Of a stretch of 64,000 nt of DNA, positions 46,593-58,850 are shown piece by piece. Every line of letters starts with the position of its first letter. Position 1 is the first letter of the stretch. This stretch comes from Prinia subflava (Eukaryota; Chordata; Aves; Passeriformes; Cisticolidae): NCBI RefSeq assembly GCF_021018805.1, contig NC_086283.1:61024182-61088181 (forward strand). Direction: 5' to 3'. The translations under genes were made by a program, and so were the position numbers. The notes beneath the pieces are model-generated. The model was not told the origin of the DNA. It worked only from the letters and a program-made list of their open reading frames with translations, and did not search any database.

Positions 46593-48049
46593 GTAAGAGG
46601 TTAAATAACAAATCTCTGAAAAATCTGTGTTTTCTGAGTAGGTAAATGTTACAAGCTGCACTGTAAATCTGCTTGCAGATATGTTTCCATTACTTTGGTT
46701 TGACTTTCTGGCTTTGCAATTTTGGTGTCTAATTATTGCGTTTGGGAGGAGAGAGATGGCAGATGTGTTGTTTCTGCTAAACTGGAGGAGGAACCTGAGC
46801 AAAGAGATGCTTATGAATCCAGACATCTGTTCAAACAGAAATTGAGTGGTTTCTGTTTTGCAAGATTTTCATAAACATTTAGTTATATGACAGACCTTGG
46901 GTTTTCTAAATTGTTCTAGTAAATATAGAGTCAAATGGCATTGATCAATGGTTCAGATTGGTTCTCACAAAAAGCAAGACCTTGCATTTATTGTGAAATT
47001 TGTTCTGCTATCCTGGGTAGCTTATGCAAAGTCTTATTAAATATTGACTAACTTGCTTCATGTTGCTGTTTCTGGAATCTCAGTCTTATGCCTGCTTTCA
47101 AAGTTTAATTTATATTTGTATAACTATCCTCTACAAAACCAATCATAGCAGAGATGCATGGATTACGGCATTCTGATATTTCTGCCAAATTGGAAAGTGG
47201 CCATTCATTCCCACAGGGATTTTCTGGCTAACTACATAAGCTAAATGAATTAAATGACAGAACTTCTCTCACCTCAGTAACACCTCTTTCTAGTCTATTG
47301 CAACACTTTAAGAATTCCATTGCACAAAGGAGCTTATCAAAGTCTGTTGGAAGTCCAGATAAATGACATAAAGTGTTCCTTTAGATATATTCAAAAGACT
47401 GGGTTTTTTTGTGAATTTCAAAAAATTAGGTGATTTTTATCCCCTTCAAGCAAAATACTTAAATGCTATTGTCAAATAAATAATTGAATCGGCAATTTTC
47501 AGAGACAATTAAAAAAAATCATGCCAATAATGAAATATGAGTTCTATTCTCTCTCAGAAGTTTGTCTATTCCTAAGTTCCCTGGAACTTGCTTATATTTG
47601 TCTGTTTCTTCTCTGACTCCATTTGTTTCATATTCCCCACATGGTACAAAACATTTTTTGGTGCATTCAGAACAGATGCTGCTTTCAAGCTGATTCATGG
47701 CCATCTTTCAAGGGGGTTGTGAGGGAAACTGTTCTCCTGCAAACCTCCTGATGACACCTCTGCTGCACAGATTGCAGATTTCAGTGCAGAGACCTGTTTC
47801 TTTATGGATGGCAGAGAAGATATTGCACAGAACACCACTTATGTTGTATGAGAATGGATTCTTCATCAGACATAGCAGAAGTGTGTAGGCATTTCTCAGT
47901 TTCTCAGTTTTTTAATTTCTCAGGTATGTACCATGTTGGGTGCTGAATAGGGAGCCAGAAGCCTGAGTGGTTTGTAAATCAATAATATTTGCAATCCTCT
48001 TCCTCCACTTCAGAATTTGATGAGTAGGACTGTCACCTGTTACTACAGG
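46593..48049. other. No recognisable gene
   Basis: AT-rich spacer between CR1 and LTR material; nothing identified. Confidence 0.55.
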
Positions 48050-48750
48050 TGTTGCTGGAGTCCAGGGCATCCCTCTGTTTTGCTCTGGAGGGTCTGGGAC
48101 CCCAGCAGAGGGGTCTGGGACAGGAGCAGGAGGTTTGGAACCTGTACAGGGGGTTTTGGAATGTATACAGGGGGGTTAGAAACCTTAGCACAGAGTCTAA
48201 GAGGAATTACAAGTCTCAAGAGTGTGAAACGAAGAGTAACTAGTTTATCACAGGGTGAAAAAGTAGAATTTGGGGATTTTTAGAATGGAGGCTGAAGAGT
48301 CAAGATGGAGGAATCAGGGCGTGGACCTGTTCTTCTTCCTTCTTGTTCTTGCCCTCCATCTGCAGCAGTGCTGGGTCACGAGGGATTGGTTTAAAGTAGA
48401 GATGACATGGTCAGCATAGATGATAGGTATTGGTAATTAGTTGTAAATAGAGAATACGTTATGGACAATGGTTGGGCCGGAGGAATGGTGCAGAAGGGTT
48501 GAGACTGCCCGACCAGGGGGGAGTCTCCACAAGTTCTCTGCCACAGCAGGAACCTTGGCAGAGCACAGAAAGAACTGTGAGATAAGAAAGAATAAACAAC
48601 CTTGGAAAATCTGAGATGGCAACTCCTGACTCTTCTTCTGCACCTAATGCGAAGTGTTTCAGAGGGCAAAAGACGTTTTACCACCGAATCTCGAGGATAA
48701 GAACCCAAGAAGGTGTGAGGCTCTGGACCCAGAAGGCTCTGGACAACTGG
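48050..48750 (+). mobile_element. Decayed LTR
   Basis: A G-rich start (TGTTGCTGGAGTCC) is followed by degenerate short repeats. AATAAA is at 48591-48596, then an R/U5-like stretch with ACTCCTGACTCTTCTTCTGC and CpGs near 48650-48705. The promoter-poly(A) layout and wording are typical of a bird ERV LTR in plus orientation. Neither end is fixed by a target duplication; the 3' part abuts the long CR1. Confidence 0.6.
48088..48190 (+). repeat. Degenerate G-rich short tandem repeats
   Basis: Four to five imperfect units of about 21-23 bp built on GGGGTCTGGGACAGGAGCAGG, diverging toward GGGGGTTAGAAACC. They lie in the U3-like part of the LTR. Confidence 0.65.
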
Positions 48751-48774
48751 TGAGGTGGGGGAAAGTCCTCCCAG

Positions 48775-51648
48775 AATAGAGTGGTATCCTAAAGCAACAC
48801 CACCTGTACCCCGCATGGCGTCCTCATCAAGGAAAAGAAGGGTAGTTGTAACAGGAGACTCCTGTCTAAGGGGAGTGGAGCACCTGATATGCATACCAGA
48901 GGCAACTCAGGGAAGTTTGCTGTCTCCAAGGGCCTTGGATAAAGGACATTACTGGAAAACTCTCCAGTCTAGTAAGGCCCTCTGACTACCACCTGCTATT
49001 TATTGTTCAAGCTGGCAGTGAGGAACTAACAAAGAAAAGTGTGACAGCAACCAAAAGAGGCTTCAAGGCCTGGAGACAAAGTGTAGTAGGATCAGGATTA
49101 CAAGCTATGATATCTTCTATCCTTCTGGTAACAAAGAGTAATTTTGATAGGAACTGGCACATCCATAAGATCAATGTGTGGCTCTGAGATTGGAGTAATC
49201 AGAAAAATCTTGGAATTTTGTCTGTGGGATGATCTACTCAGCACCTGGTGTCCTGACACCTGATGGGATGAACCTGTGTCAGAGGGAAGAATTCTAGCAC
49301 AGGCAGGGACAGGCACATTATAGCTAGCAGGGCTTGTAGGCCCTCCAGGGATGAACAATGGGACTGTGTGCCAAAACTTGAGAAAATGAGCACTAATAGG
49401 GTCTCTCAATCTGTTTCACCAGGTGTTGGTTACAATGCACCACACCTGAGATGTTTCTACACTAATCCAGCAGCATGAGAAACAAATGGGATGAGTTTGA
49501 AACTTTGGTCCAGTCCCGCACATAGGATATATTGGCATAGGAGAAACCTGGTGTGATGAATCTTGTGAGTGGGTGCCATGGCTCTTTGGGAAGGATAGGC
49601 AGGGCACAGGTGGAGGGGCCACACTGTGTGTGATAGAAGGGCTAGAATGTATGGAGCTCACAGTTATCACTGGCATAGTTGAGAGCCTCTGGACATGAAT
49701 CAAGGGACAAACAAATAATGCAGATTTCATAATGGGAAACTAGTATAGACCTATAGCCGGAACAATGATTCTGATGAATTAATCTTTGAGGAGCTAAGGG
49801 ACCCTTCTTATGAGGGAGCCTTTGTTATTGTGAGGTACTTCAATCTGCCAGAAATCAACTGTATCACAAGCTCTGTTGCAGTTAAAGATGGCCAGAACTG
49901 TGGGGGACAATAAAAAGATTTTTTAAAAAATATATTGATAGCAAAAGGCAGTGTGGAAATAATATCAGCCTGTGACAGGATGAGCATGATCACCTTACCA
50001 ACAGGGACAGGCACAAGGCAGAGATGTTTATTGCATTCTTTGCCTCTCTCTTTAGCATGGATGATAGACCAGGGGGTCCCAGTGCCCTGAGCTGGAGGAC
50101 CTTGCTGTGAGAATGATCAGCTCCCTGCTGACCCTGAAACTGTGCATGATCTGCTACTCCAGCTGGATCCCCTCCCTGCAAATCTATGGGGCCTGATGGG
50201 ATTCATCCAAGAATCCTCAAAGAGTTGGCTGATGTCATTGCAAAACTTCTCCTGATGAATTTTGAGTGATCTTGGGAATTCAGAGAGGTCCCAGTTGACT
50301 GGATGCTACAAAACATTGGCCAGATTTTTAAGAAGGGTGAGAAAGAAGAGCCCAGAAATTACAGACCTGTCAGTCTCGCTTCAGTTCCTGTTAAAGCTAT
50401 GGAGAAGATTTTTCTGGGAGGTATTGAAAAACACCTAAAGGACAACACAGCCATTGTGCCAGCATGGCTTCCTGAGAGGAAAGCTGTTCTTGTCAAACCT
50501 GATTTCTTTTGTGACAAGATAACCTATGTAGCTGATCAAGGGAAAAAAAGTGGATGTAATATTTTTGGATTTCAGTAGTTTTTGATACTGTCTCTCTCAG
50601 AATCCTCCTGGAAAAATGTCCAGTACCCAGCTGCATAAACAAATTACGTGATGGGTGAGTAGCTGGCTCATGAGTTGGGCACAAAGAGTTACAGAGAATG
50701 GGGTAACATCAGACTGGAGACCTGTCACTGGTGGGGCTCCACAGGGCTCCATCTTCAGCCCTGTGCCCTTCAACATCTTCATAAAGGACCTGGACACAGA
50801 ACTGGATACTAACATGGATGCTAAGGAAGTTTGCAGATGACTGGGAGGAAATAGTGACTCCGTCGAAGGAAGAGGCCTTGCAGAGAGACCTGAACAGATT
50901 AGAGGGCTGGGCTGTCACTAAGTGCTTGAATTTCAACAAGGGAAAGTGACAGATTCTGCCTCAGGAATGGGACAACCCCAAATACAAGCTAGGGAATGAG
51001 ATGATGGAGAACAGTGACACAGAAAGAGACCTGAGGGTACTGGTCTATGGCAAGTTGAACATGAGTCAGCAGTGTCCTGTAAGCCAGGGGTGCCACCTGT
51101 GTCCTGGGGTGGATCAGGGAGGGGAGGGGATTGCTCTGCACTGGGGCAGCCTCACCTCAAATGCTGGGGGCAGTTTTGGGTGCCACAATACAAGAAAGAC
51201 ATTGAGCTGTTAATAGAGTGTCCAAAGCGGGGCAACAAAGATGGTGAAGGGCTGTGAGGGGAACCTGCATGAGGAGTGGCTGAGGTCACTCGGGCTGTTC
51301 AGCCTGGAGGAGACTGAGAAGAGACCACACTGCAGTTACACAGCACCCTTAGAAAGGGGAGTGGCAGACATTGATCTCTCCTCTATGGTGACCAGGGACA
51401 GGACTTGAGAAAATGTCCTGAAGTGTCAGGAGATGTTTACGTTAAATATCATGAAAAGGTTCTTCACCCAGAGGGTGGCTGGACACTGGAACAGGGTCCC
51501 CAGGGAAGTGCTCACAGCACCAACCTGACAGAGCTTGAAAAGCATTTGGACAATGCTCTCAGGCACAGGGTGTGACTCTTGGGGCTGTGCTGTTCAGGGT
51601 CAGGAGTTTGTCTCTATGATCCTTGTGAGTGTCTTCCAACGCAGCTAA
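48775..51648 (+). mobile_element. Long, nearly complete CR1 LINE, inactivated
   Basis: All CR1 modules appear in order on the plus strand. ORF1 esterase-like start: RRVVVTGDSCLRG at 48832-48870, with the GDS block of SGNH hydrolases. ORF2 N-terminus: LRCFYTNPAAMRNKWDEFE near 49450-49505, the CR1 'YTNARSMGNKQEELE' block. Reverse transcriptase: EEPRNYRPVSLASVP near 50350-50395 and [18 protein letters not shown] near 50740-50795. The 3' region ends GATCCTTGTGAGTGTCTTCC before 51648. Numerous stops and frameshifts divide it; it encodes no functional protein. The 5' end is approximate. Confidence 0.9.
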
Positions 51649-54059
51649 ACCTGTGGTTTTATGAAGATGGGCCAGATAAAAAGGAAGAGAAGAAAAAAAA
51701 TGATTCCTTTATATAGCAGCTTAGTGACAGACTGGGACCCCAGAACCTGGTCTTAATATCTGCTCTCACATCCTAACCTTGGTGCATTGTGCTTTGTTCT
51801 AAGTGTGAGAGATCCCCAAAGTTATTTCAACCTTTTCTCCAGGAACCACATTGTTTAGTACATATATGCTCCTAGAGAGTGGGTTTTCTTTGTCTAAGAC
51901 TCTCACAGTAGTTTTTGTCCAATGTTTCTTTCTTTGTCATGTTTCTCTCTCCTCTTTACTTGCTGTATTGCACGTTGAAGGTATTTTGGGTATTTTACTG
52001 ATATGTGTATCAATTATGCAAGAAAGAGATAAATCAGTCCTCCATTTACCTGTTCAGCTTTGTAAAAGGACAAAGAATTCTGCTGTATACTTTCTCCTAA
52101 TAGAACTTCAGCAGCTCTGTATTTATCTTCAAGCTGCATCATCTTGAATTTATCATGTTTTTATAGTGAAGTCTTATGTGTGTGTGATGCAAGTTGGTTA
52201 TTTTTGTTGTTTACATCTTGTTCCAGCATGCCTTCTAAAAGCATTATTATAACTTTTTTTTTTGCTATTACATGGTAATGCTGTAAATTCCCCACTTTAG
52301 ATTCCTGCCAGTAGATGGGCTGACCTCAATGTGCTCTTAAGGTTTTTTTACATGTGTATGCCAAGGGACTGTACATACTCCACAGCAGTTAGTGTATTCT
52401 TTGTCACCAACTTATCATGTTTAAGAGTCTTTCTTTTCACAAGTGAAAAATGCCCATTCCTATGAAACAACCTCCTTTCAAGTGCCTCCAGTTGTCGGTC
52501 TAAACGAAGGTGGCTAATGCATGAGAAATGCAACCCATTAAAGTATGGAACTGCCTAGTTACACAGACTCAGAATAGTGTTATTTTTGTTATTTTTTAAA
52601 CTTACTTTATTGAGATTGGGACCCAGCATAATGCTCATAGGAGAAATGAAATCTCCCAAACACGGTGACGAACAACTACACGGATGGCAATGGGAGCCTC
52701 TGCTGTGAGGCTCCCTTCAGGGCTGTCCTCTGTTGGACCAGGAGATATTTGCAAAAACTTTTATTGGCTTGGTTCTTATACTCTATTGTTAGTCTGTATA
52801 AGGACCCAACACAAGCATGTTTCTTCCTTATTTATGTCCATCAATCTCAGCCACAAGCAAACCCCATACTAACTGTCTGTGTATGAGAGACTCTGCTATG
52901 TGATCATATGTGATCATTTCTGTATCAGCAAACATTTAAAAATATTTTTGACAAATATTTTATTGCTATTCAAACAGACTGGATTTGTAGCAGGAACCAC
53001 TGCAGGTATTCTCTGGAAGTCATTCTCCATGCTGATATACTCAGAAGAAGTCTCCAGAACCATCTAAAATTTCCATCAGGAGGGCTTCTGCACGACCTGG
53101 TCACATTGTGAATTGTGAAGGTGGCCAGCAGTTCAGGGAGTCACCCTGTTCCAAGTGTGTCCATTGTCTTCATCCAGATCATTTTCCCACCTCTGCTGAT
53201 CCCTTCCTGCAGATGTCCTGTGCTACCCTCGAATTAACTGAAGTGTACTTGGGTGTACCATCTGCACAAACTGATAACCAGCTGCACTACACAGTTCACT
53301 AAATATCAGGGTTGATTTTTTCATACCTGTATCTCATTTCCAGTTTAAATTCCACAAGTCTAGACATGATATTTTTATTAGAATCATAATCTTTTATCTT
53401 TCTGTGTATGTGCCAGATCCTGACTTCATATGGGGAACCAGTTAGAAGTAGTACTTAGCTGCTGTTTTCAAATAGCCTTGTGGGTGTTTATGCTTTTTCC
53501 AATCTGTGTAAACAAGGTTGTACTCCAGACTTGCTAGAGGCATCATGGTATTCCAGATTTGTCTGGCTCTGATTTAATCTTAGACCGTTTTTATCATTTT
53601 ACTTTCAGATGCTCGTTTGGCACATGTGATCCCTCATGCGTTTTAGTGAGTACAGGACTCTTCTATCAATATCCACAAAAAGTTTTGCCACCTCCAGGAT
53701 TATGCAAGTCATTAGCAGTGGTGTTCTCTCACAGTTTGTTACTATGGATGTATTGTTTTCAAATGTGAAATGTCACATATCTCAATAGAAACTGCATTTC
53801 TGTAATAAACAGTGAATTGGTTCCTATCATTTGTGTCCTCTTTCAACTAAATTTATTGCAGCATTGCTTGGGTTTAAAGGGATTTTGCATTCAAACATTT
53901 TTCTATCAATAGTTTTTCCTGGGAACCAACAGGTTGGAGAGGGCTTTCTTTCTAGCTAAAAAGGTAAACTAAACAGGCTGTTTGGTGGAGTTTTTCTTCT
54001 ACTCACAATGAGGGTGTTAATCAATATTTCTTGACTTGAGTAGAAAAGCAGCTGATCTA
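51649..54059. other. No recognisable gene
   Basis: 2.4 kb spacer; short frames only (51851-52147 + is the longest). Nothing identified. Confidence 0.55.
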
Positions 54060-54266
54060 TTAAAAATATTGTGTGTAGTTTTGGTCACCAAAATTTTAGA
54101 AAGGCATTAAGCCATTAGAGAGTGACCCTGGTGGGTTTCTTCCAGCTCAGCTTAATCTGTGTTTCTGTGCTTCTGTGCTTCTGTGCTTCTGTGCTTCTGT
54201 GATCCCGTGATTCCGTGATTCCGTGATTCTGTGATTCTGTGATTCTGTGATTCTGTGATTCTGTGA
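54060..54266 (+). mobile_element. CR1 3' terminal fragment with expanded octamer tail
   Basis: A short diverged CR1 end (GTTTTGGTCACC, then CTTCCAGCTCAGCTTAATCTGTG) is followed by 13 octamer units at 54163-54266. The wording before the array matches the 3' end of the minus-strand CR1 at 58298, so both belong to one subfamily. Confidence 0.82.
54163..54266 (+). repeat. (TTCTGTGM)13 octamer array
   Basis: The unit order is four TTCTGTGC, one TTCTGTGA, one TCCCGTGA, two TTCCGTGA, then five TTCTGTGA. It is an ordered array derived from the CR1 tail; the minus strand translates as a repeated ITESQNHR motif without meaning. Confidence 0.96.
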
Positions 54267-57200
54267 CTACTGTCTTCTTCCCAGTCTGTAAAGCAGTGGA
54301 GCCCTGTGCTTCATGCACATAATTTTGGCACCCTGCTATGACCTGCTGTTATTTTGTCACTCTGTGGTTTTTAAAATTTCTAAACACCCTTCTGCTCCTT
54401 ATTTTTTTTCTCTTTTACAAACCTCTTCACAAATACAGAAAAAGAAGGATTTTTGGGCAAGGATTGTTCTGTTTTAGGTCTTTACAATGCTCTGAAATTC
54501 TGGTGTGAGTTTAGTCAGCTGGATCTGCCTGCTGCACTGCCCTTAAATAGAAAAATATAATTTTTAGCTTTTAAATAGGGGCTTAGCTCTAAATGTCAGG
54601 ACATTCTTGCACAAACACCTCACTCATCTGCCCACTGTACCTCTTTTGCATCATTGCTTCTGGAGAAACAATTCATTCCTGGTGATTCATGTTGTTGCAA
54701 GCAAGAATGCTAGAGTGAATAATACACACTTCAGTAAAATTCTATGGTTTTGAGTTCTTGACTGCAGAACTGAGAAAAAGAAAAAAAGCAACAAAAGGAA
54801 CAGCAAGGAAATGAGGTATAGCTGAAATTTTCCTTGTGTACCACCATGGGTCTTTCAGTCCCAGCTTAGTCATTGGGTCTGATGACTAAGCTGGTGATGT
54901 GTACCAGGGTACTTTTCCTCTGAGCTTGTGATGGGGAACTTGGCCCTTCTGTTTCCAGGGAACCTCACTGTTTTCAAGGAAAATGAAATTTTGTGACAAG
55001 AATACGCCCACTCAATTAATGTCTAATTTATAGACCTTATTGTACCAAAGCTGTCTTCATTTGTTTGCACTCAGAGGATGTAAATGAGGCATCTGAAAAT
55101 TAATCTGCTTTGATTAACACGAAGACTGTTAATTAATGTTCATTTTTCCTCAGAGAAAGTCCAGAAAATTCTGTGAATTTACAACAGATTATGCAGGGAG
55201 TATGAAAGAAAATCCCTGTACAAAAGAATGTCCAGATACCAAATATGCAGCATAAGTGCTGGAGGTATGGACTGAGTATGCAAGTGAAGAAAATTCTGTT
55301 CACTCCATTCTTACTCGTAACAGGTACTGAAAAACATCATGATAAATCAATAATACTAGTAAGAACAAGAATAGTCCTAGATACTTAAGTATAGTACAGT
55401 CTTCTTCTAGATACTGCTAGCAATAGTGAAGATGTATATTCAGCGTATCTTACTGCCTTGCACAAGTCATGATGTAGGTGGCTTGTTATTTGTTTTGCTT
55501 CCATGCTTACATGCTGAAAGGTTGAGGGCATTCTTCTTTTTATATTTATAAAAGAGGTCTCCACCCAAAATATGGCCCAATCTGAGGCTGTATTTCTCCC
55601 CACTCACATATTCCTGAAAATGCTTTACCATTTTCTCACAATCACAAGAAGTATCTTTTCTCATTACTGAGATGATTAGGTTTCTGATCTGCAGTTTCCC
55701 ACACAAAGGGAAAATTTTAATGTTGTTCACATCACTGACCCAAGCTTAAAGTGTCTGCAAGTGCTATGTTGAATACTGAATGAAGGACAGGTCCTGTGTC
55801 AGTCTTCTCAGAGCACTGGATTTCACTCTTTGTGCTTCACAGGTCCCAGAGAAGTCACTCATGCTGGCTGGTAATGGCAAACTTCCCCACACTATCCCTA
55901 CAACCATAATAAATACAGCTTTGTTTAATTTTCCTGTGTGTCAAACTGCTTCATTGCACAGCAAAAATTACTTTAGCATACTAATCAGGCAAAATGAGAG
56001 TAATGCAGAGTCATCCTACTACAACCTTCTTGCTGTAACATCTGAGAAGTGTCAAATGCCATTCTCTCTGCATGCTTAAAAATTCTTTTTTGCTGCTGTA
56101 GCTTTTGAAAGAAAATAAGTCATGTTTGTCAGAAATAAATAAAAAAATCAATATGTAAATCTTTTTGATGTTACGACTATGTTGAACTCCAAGTAAATAT
56201 GAGAAGGCATATAATTTCATACTATTCTTTTAACCAAAGCAGTTAAGATAACAAAATATTTTAAGTACTGAAATGCCTGAGATGAAAAGGGAAAAACATT
56301 GTAAAAAAATTCTGGTGTGTATAAGCCGAATCTTTCTTATGATGTTGTTCTTAACAGCCAAATAGCTGTCAAAAGACTGTTTGCTTTAAGCTTATAAAAG
56401 CAAAAGTTTGGAAAACTCATACTTTATTAATATTATAAATAACATCTACATGGTATGAAGACTAAAAGATCTAAAATTATAGACATGCTAATCCTAAAGT
56501 ACACTGGACATTTTCAGAATGTCCAATCTCTTATTTAGACAAAGTCTGATCCAGTAGCAGGCAAATGACTAATTTATAATAGCCTTCCTCAAGGTCTAAG
56601 GGACATTTTAATTTTTTTCCTCTCTATGGCAGGCCTATGATAACTTAAGTCTCTCATTTGCATGAAAATATTACTCTGTAGCTTTGCTTCTAATGATAGT
56701 TGGTCCAGGCAAATTGTAAAAAAACAGCCCCAAGTAATCTGCAGCTTTTGCGCAGAGCAGAATGTAAGGGTACACAGACAGAAATGTTCATGGTTCTGTC
56801 TTATGTTATGTTTAGTGTCTTGTAATGTATCCTTGTTCCTTTTGACTAGACTATTGTTTTCCTGGGACTAGTGGTACACTCTTATAGGAAGAGGCTCATC
56901 TGAAGTAGTGCCAAGCACCCACAGATCTACCCACAAGCCACTTCTAAGAAACAATTATGGTAAAGATTGAAATTCTTTCTGCAGAACAATGCTAAATATG
57001 GTTGACAATATTTTTCTTCCCCAAACAAAATTCCTCCTATTAAGGTCCACTTCAATTTCTTTCCCTGTACAGAATAGAATCCAAATCTTCAAGCATAACT
57101 TTTAATATTTCACAAATATGCTTCCCTTTGTTCTCAGCTCTTTTTGGAGCTACTAAACAACAATAATAATAAAAATGGCCCCTGGCATTCCTTTGAAATT

Positions 57201-58297
57201 TCTTGACATTCAATGCCAAAGCACAAATTCCCACTGCTCATCTCATTTAGATTCATAAACTTAATTTTGTAAATTCTTTAATCCCTCTTTAGGTATATGA
57301 AATCTAAATGTGTTCATTTTCTTTTCATTAAAAAAACCTAGCAGAAAAACTTGCTAACCTATATGCCAACAGCTAAACTGGGAGAAGTGACGTTTTAATA
57401 CATTAGGTTTATTTTCACTAGAATCTTGTCTGTTTTCTTCTCTTTTTTCCTCTGTTTCTGTATGTGTTTTCCCTTCTTGCACTAATATTCATTGAATTGA
57501 CACTTTTTCCTTTCTTCTTTTCGCATTGTAGAATACTCCATAAAATTTGTGTTTTATCTTTCCTCAATGATTTATGAGTGGAAGTTCAAAAGAGATTCAT
57601 AACTCAGCTACATAAATACAGAGGAAGAATTTATAATATTTGAAAGAAACAAAAAGGATTTATTTTTAGTTCAGGTGTGGTTTTACTTTTTTGTATTTGC
57701 ATGGTTGCTGTTTTTATTTTTAATATATAATTATGTATGGTCTCAATTGAGTTCAGTGGAATCTTTTCATTTAATTGTTTCATTATCCATACTTACGCAT
57801 ACATAGAATTTCTTCATAGTAGAGTTTACTTTTCAGTCATATTTTAAAACATACTAGATTTTGTTAAAACAGTTTTTCCCTTTATCACTAAACTGTGGCC
57901 TATAATATCTGATCTATGCTTGTCCTTTCTGCTAAGCCAAGTCACTCCTTTATCTTCTCTTTGATAACAGATTTATTGACTACATGGTTCATTGTCTTAG
58001 CTGATACAAGAGTGAGAATGAGCTCTGAAAGTCAGGCTGTCTTAATGCTTTATACTGTTAACAAGCACTATGCTTATTTTTCATTAAAAGCTTTCCTGTT
58101 CTCTTGTCTGCACTGATCATAACCATATTTACAGCCTTTCTGGAACTAATTTTCCTGTTTCTTCTGTTTTACAGAAGTTTCTGCTAGAAAAAAACCTCTG
58201 TGTGAATGTGGGGAAGGACTTTGTTGGACCAGGAAGCAGGGTGAGAACAGAATAGTGACAAAATCTTTTTCTCAAACATTATACAGAGTCAAAGATT
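54267..58297. other. No recognisable gene
   Basis: 4 kb AT-rich spacer with chance frames only (55467-55730 -, 55780-56079 +). Confidence 0.55.
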
Positions 58298-58850
58298 AAG
58301 CTGAGCTGGAAGACACTCACAAGGATCATAGAGACAAACTCCTGACCCTGAACAGCACAGCCCCAAGAGTCACACCCTGTGCCTGAGAATGTTGTCCAAA
58401 TGCTTTTTTAACTCTCTCAGGTTGGTGCTGTGAGCACTTCCCTGGGGACCCTGTTCCAGTGTCCAGCCACCCTCTGGGTGAAGAACCTTTTCATGATATT
58501 TAACCTAAATGTCTCCTGGCACAACTTCAGGCTGCTTTCTCAAGTCCTGTCACTGGTCACAGGAGTGTAGATATCAGTGTCTGCTGCTCCTCTTCCCCTC
58601 ACAAGGAAGTTGGAGACTGCAGTGTGGTCTCTTCTCAGTCTCCTCCAGGCTGAACAGCCCGAGTGACCTCAGCCACTCCTCATGCAGGTTCCCCTCACAG
58701 CCCTTCACCATCTTTGTTGCCCCGCTTTGGACACTCTATTAACAGCTCAATGTCTTTCTTGTATTGTGGCACCCAAAACTGCCCCCAGCATTCGAGGTGA
58801 GGCTGCCCCAGAGCAGAGCACAGTAGGACAATTCCCTCCCTTGACCTAAC
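58298..58850 (-). mobile_element. CR1 LINE 3' end, minus strand
   Basis: The sequence is the reverse complement of the 3' part of the long CR1 at 51180-51648 with few differences, including ATCATGAAAAGGTTCTTCAC and GACTCTTGGGGCTGTGCTG. The 3' terminus lies at the lower edge (58298). It is 5'-truncated at about 58850, typical of incomplete reverse transcription. Confidence 0.9.

Noticed and set aside
54115..54318. Minus-strand ORF with repeated ITESQNHR
   Set aside because: Translation of the CR1 octamer array; 8 bp units give a 24 bp translated period by chance.
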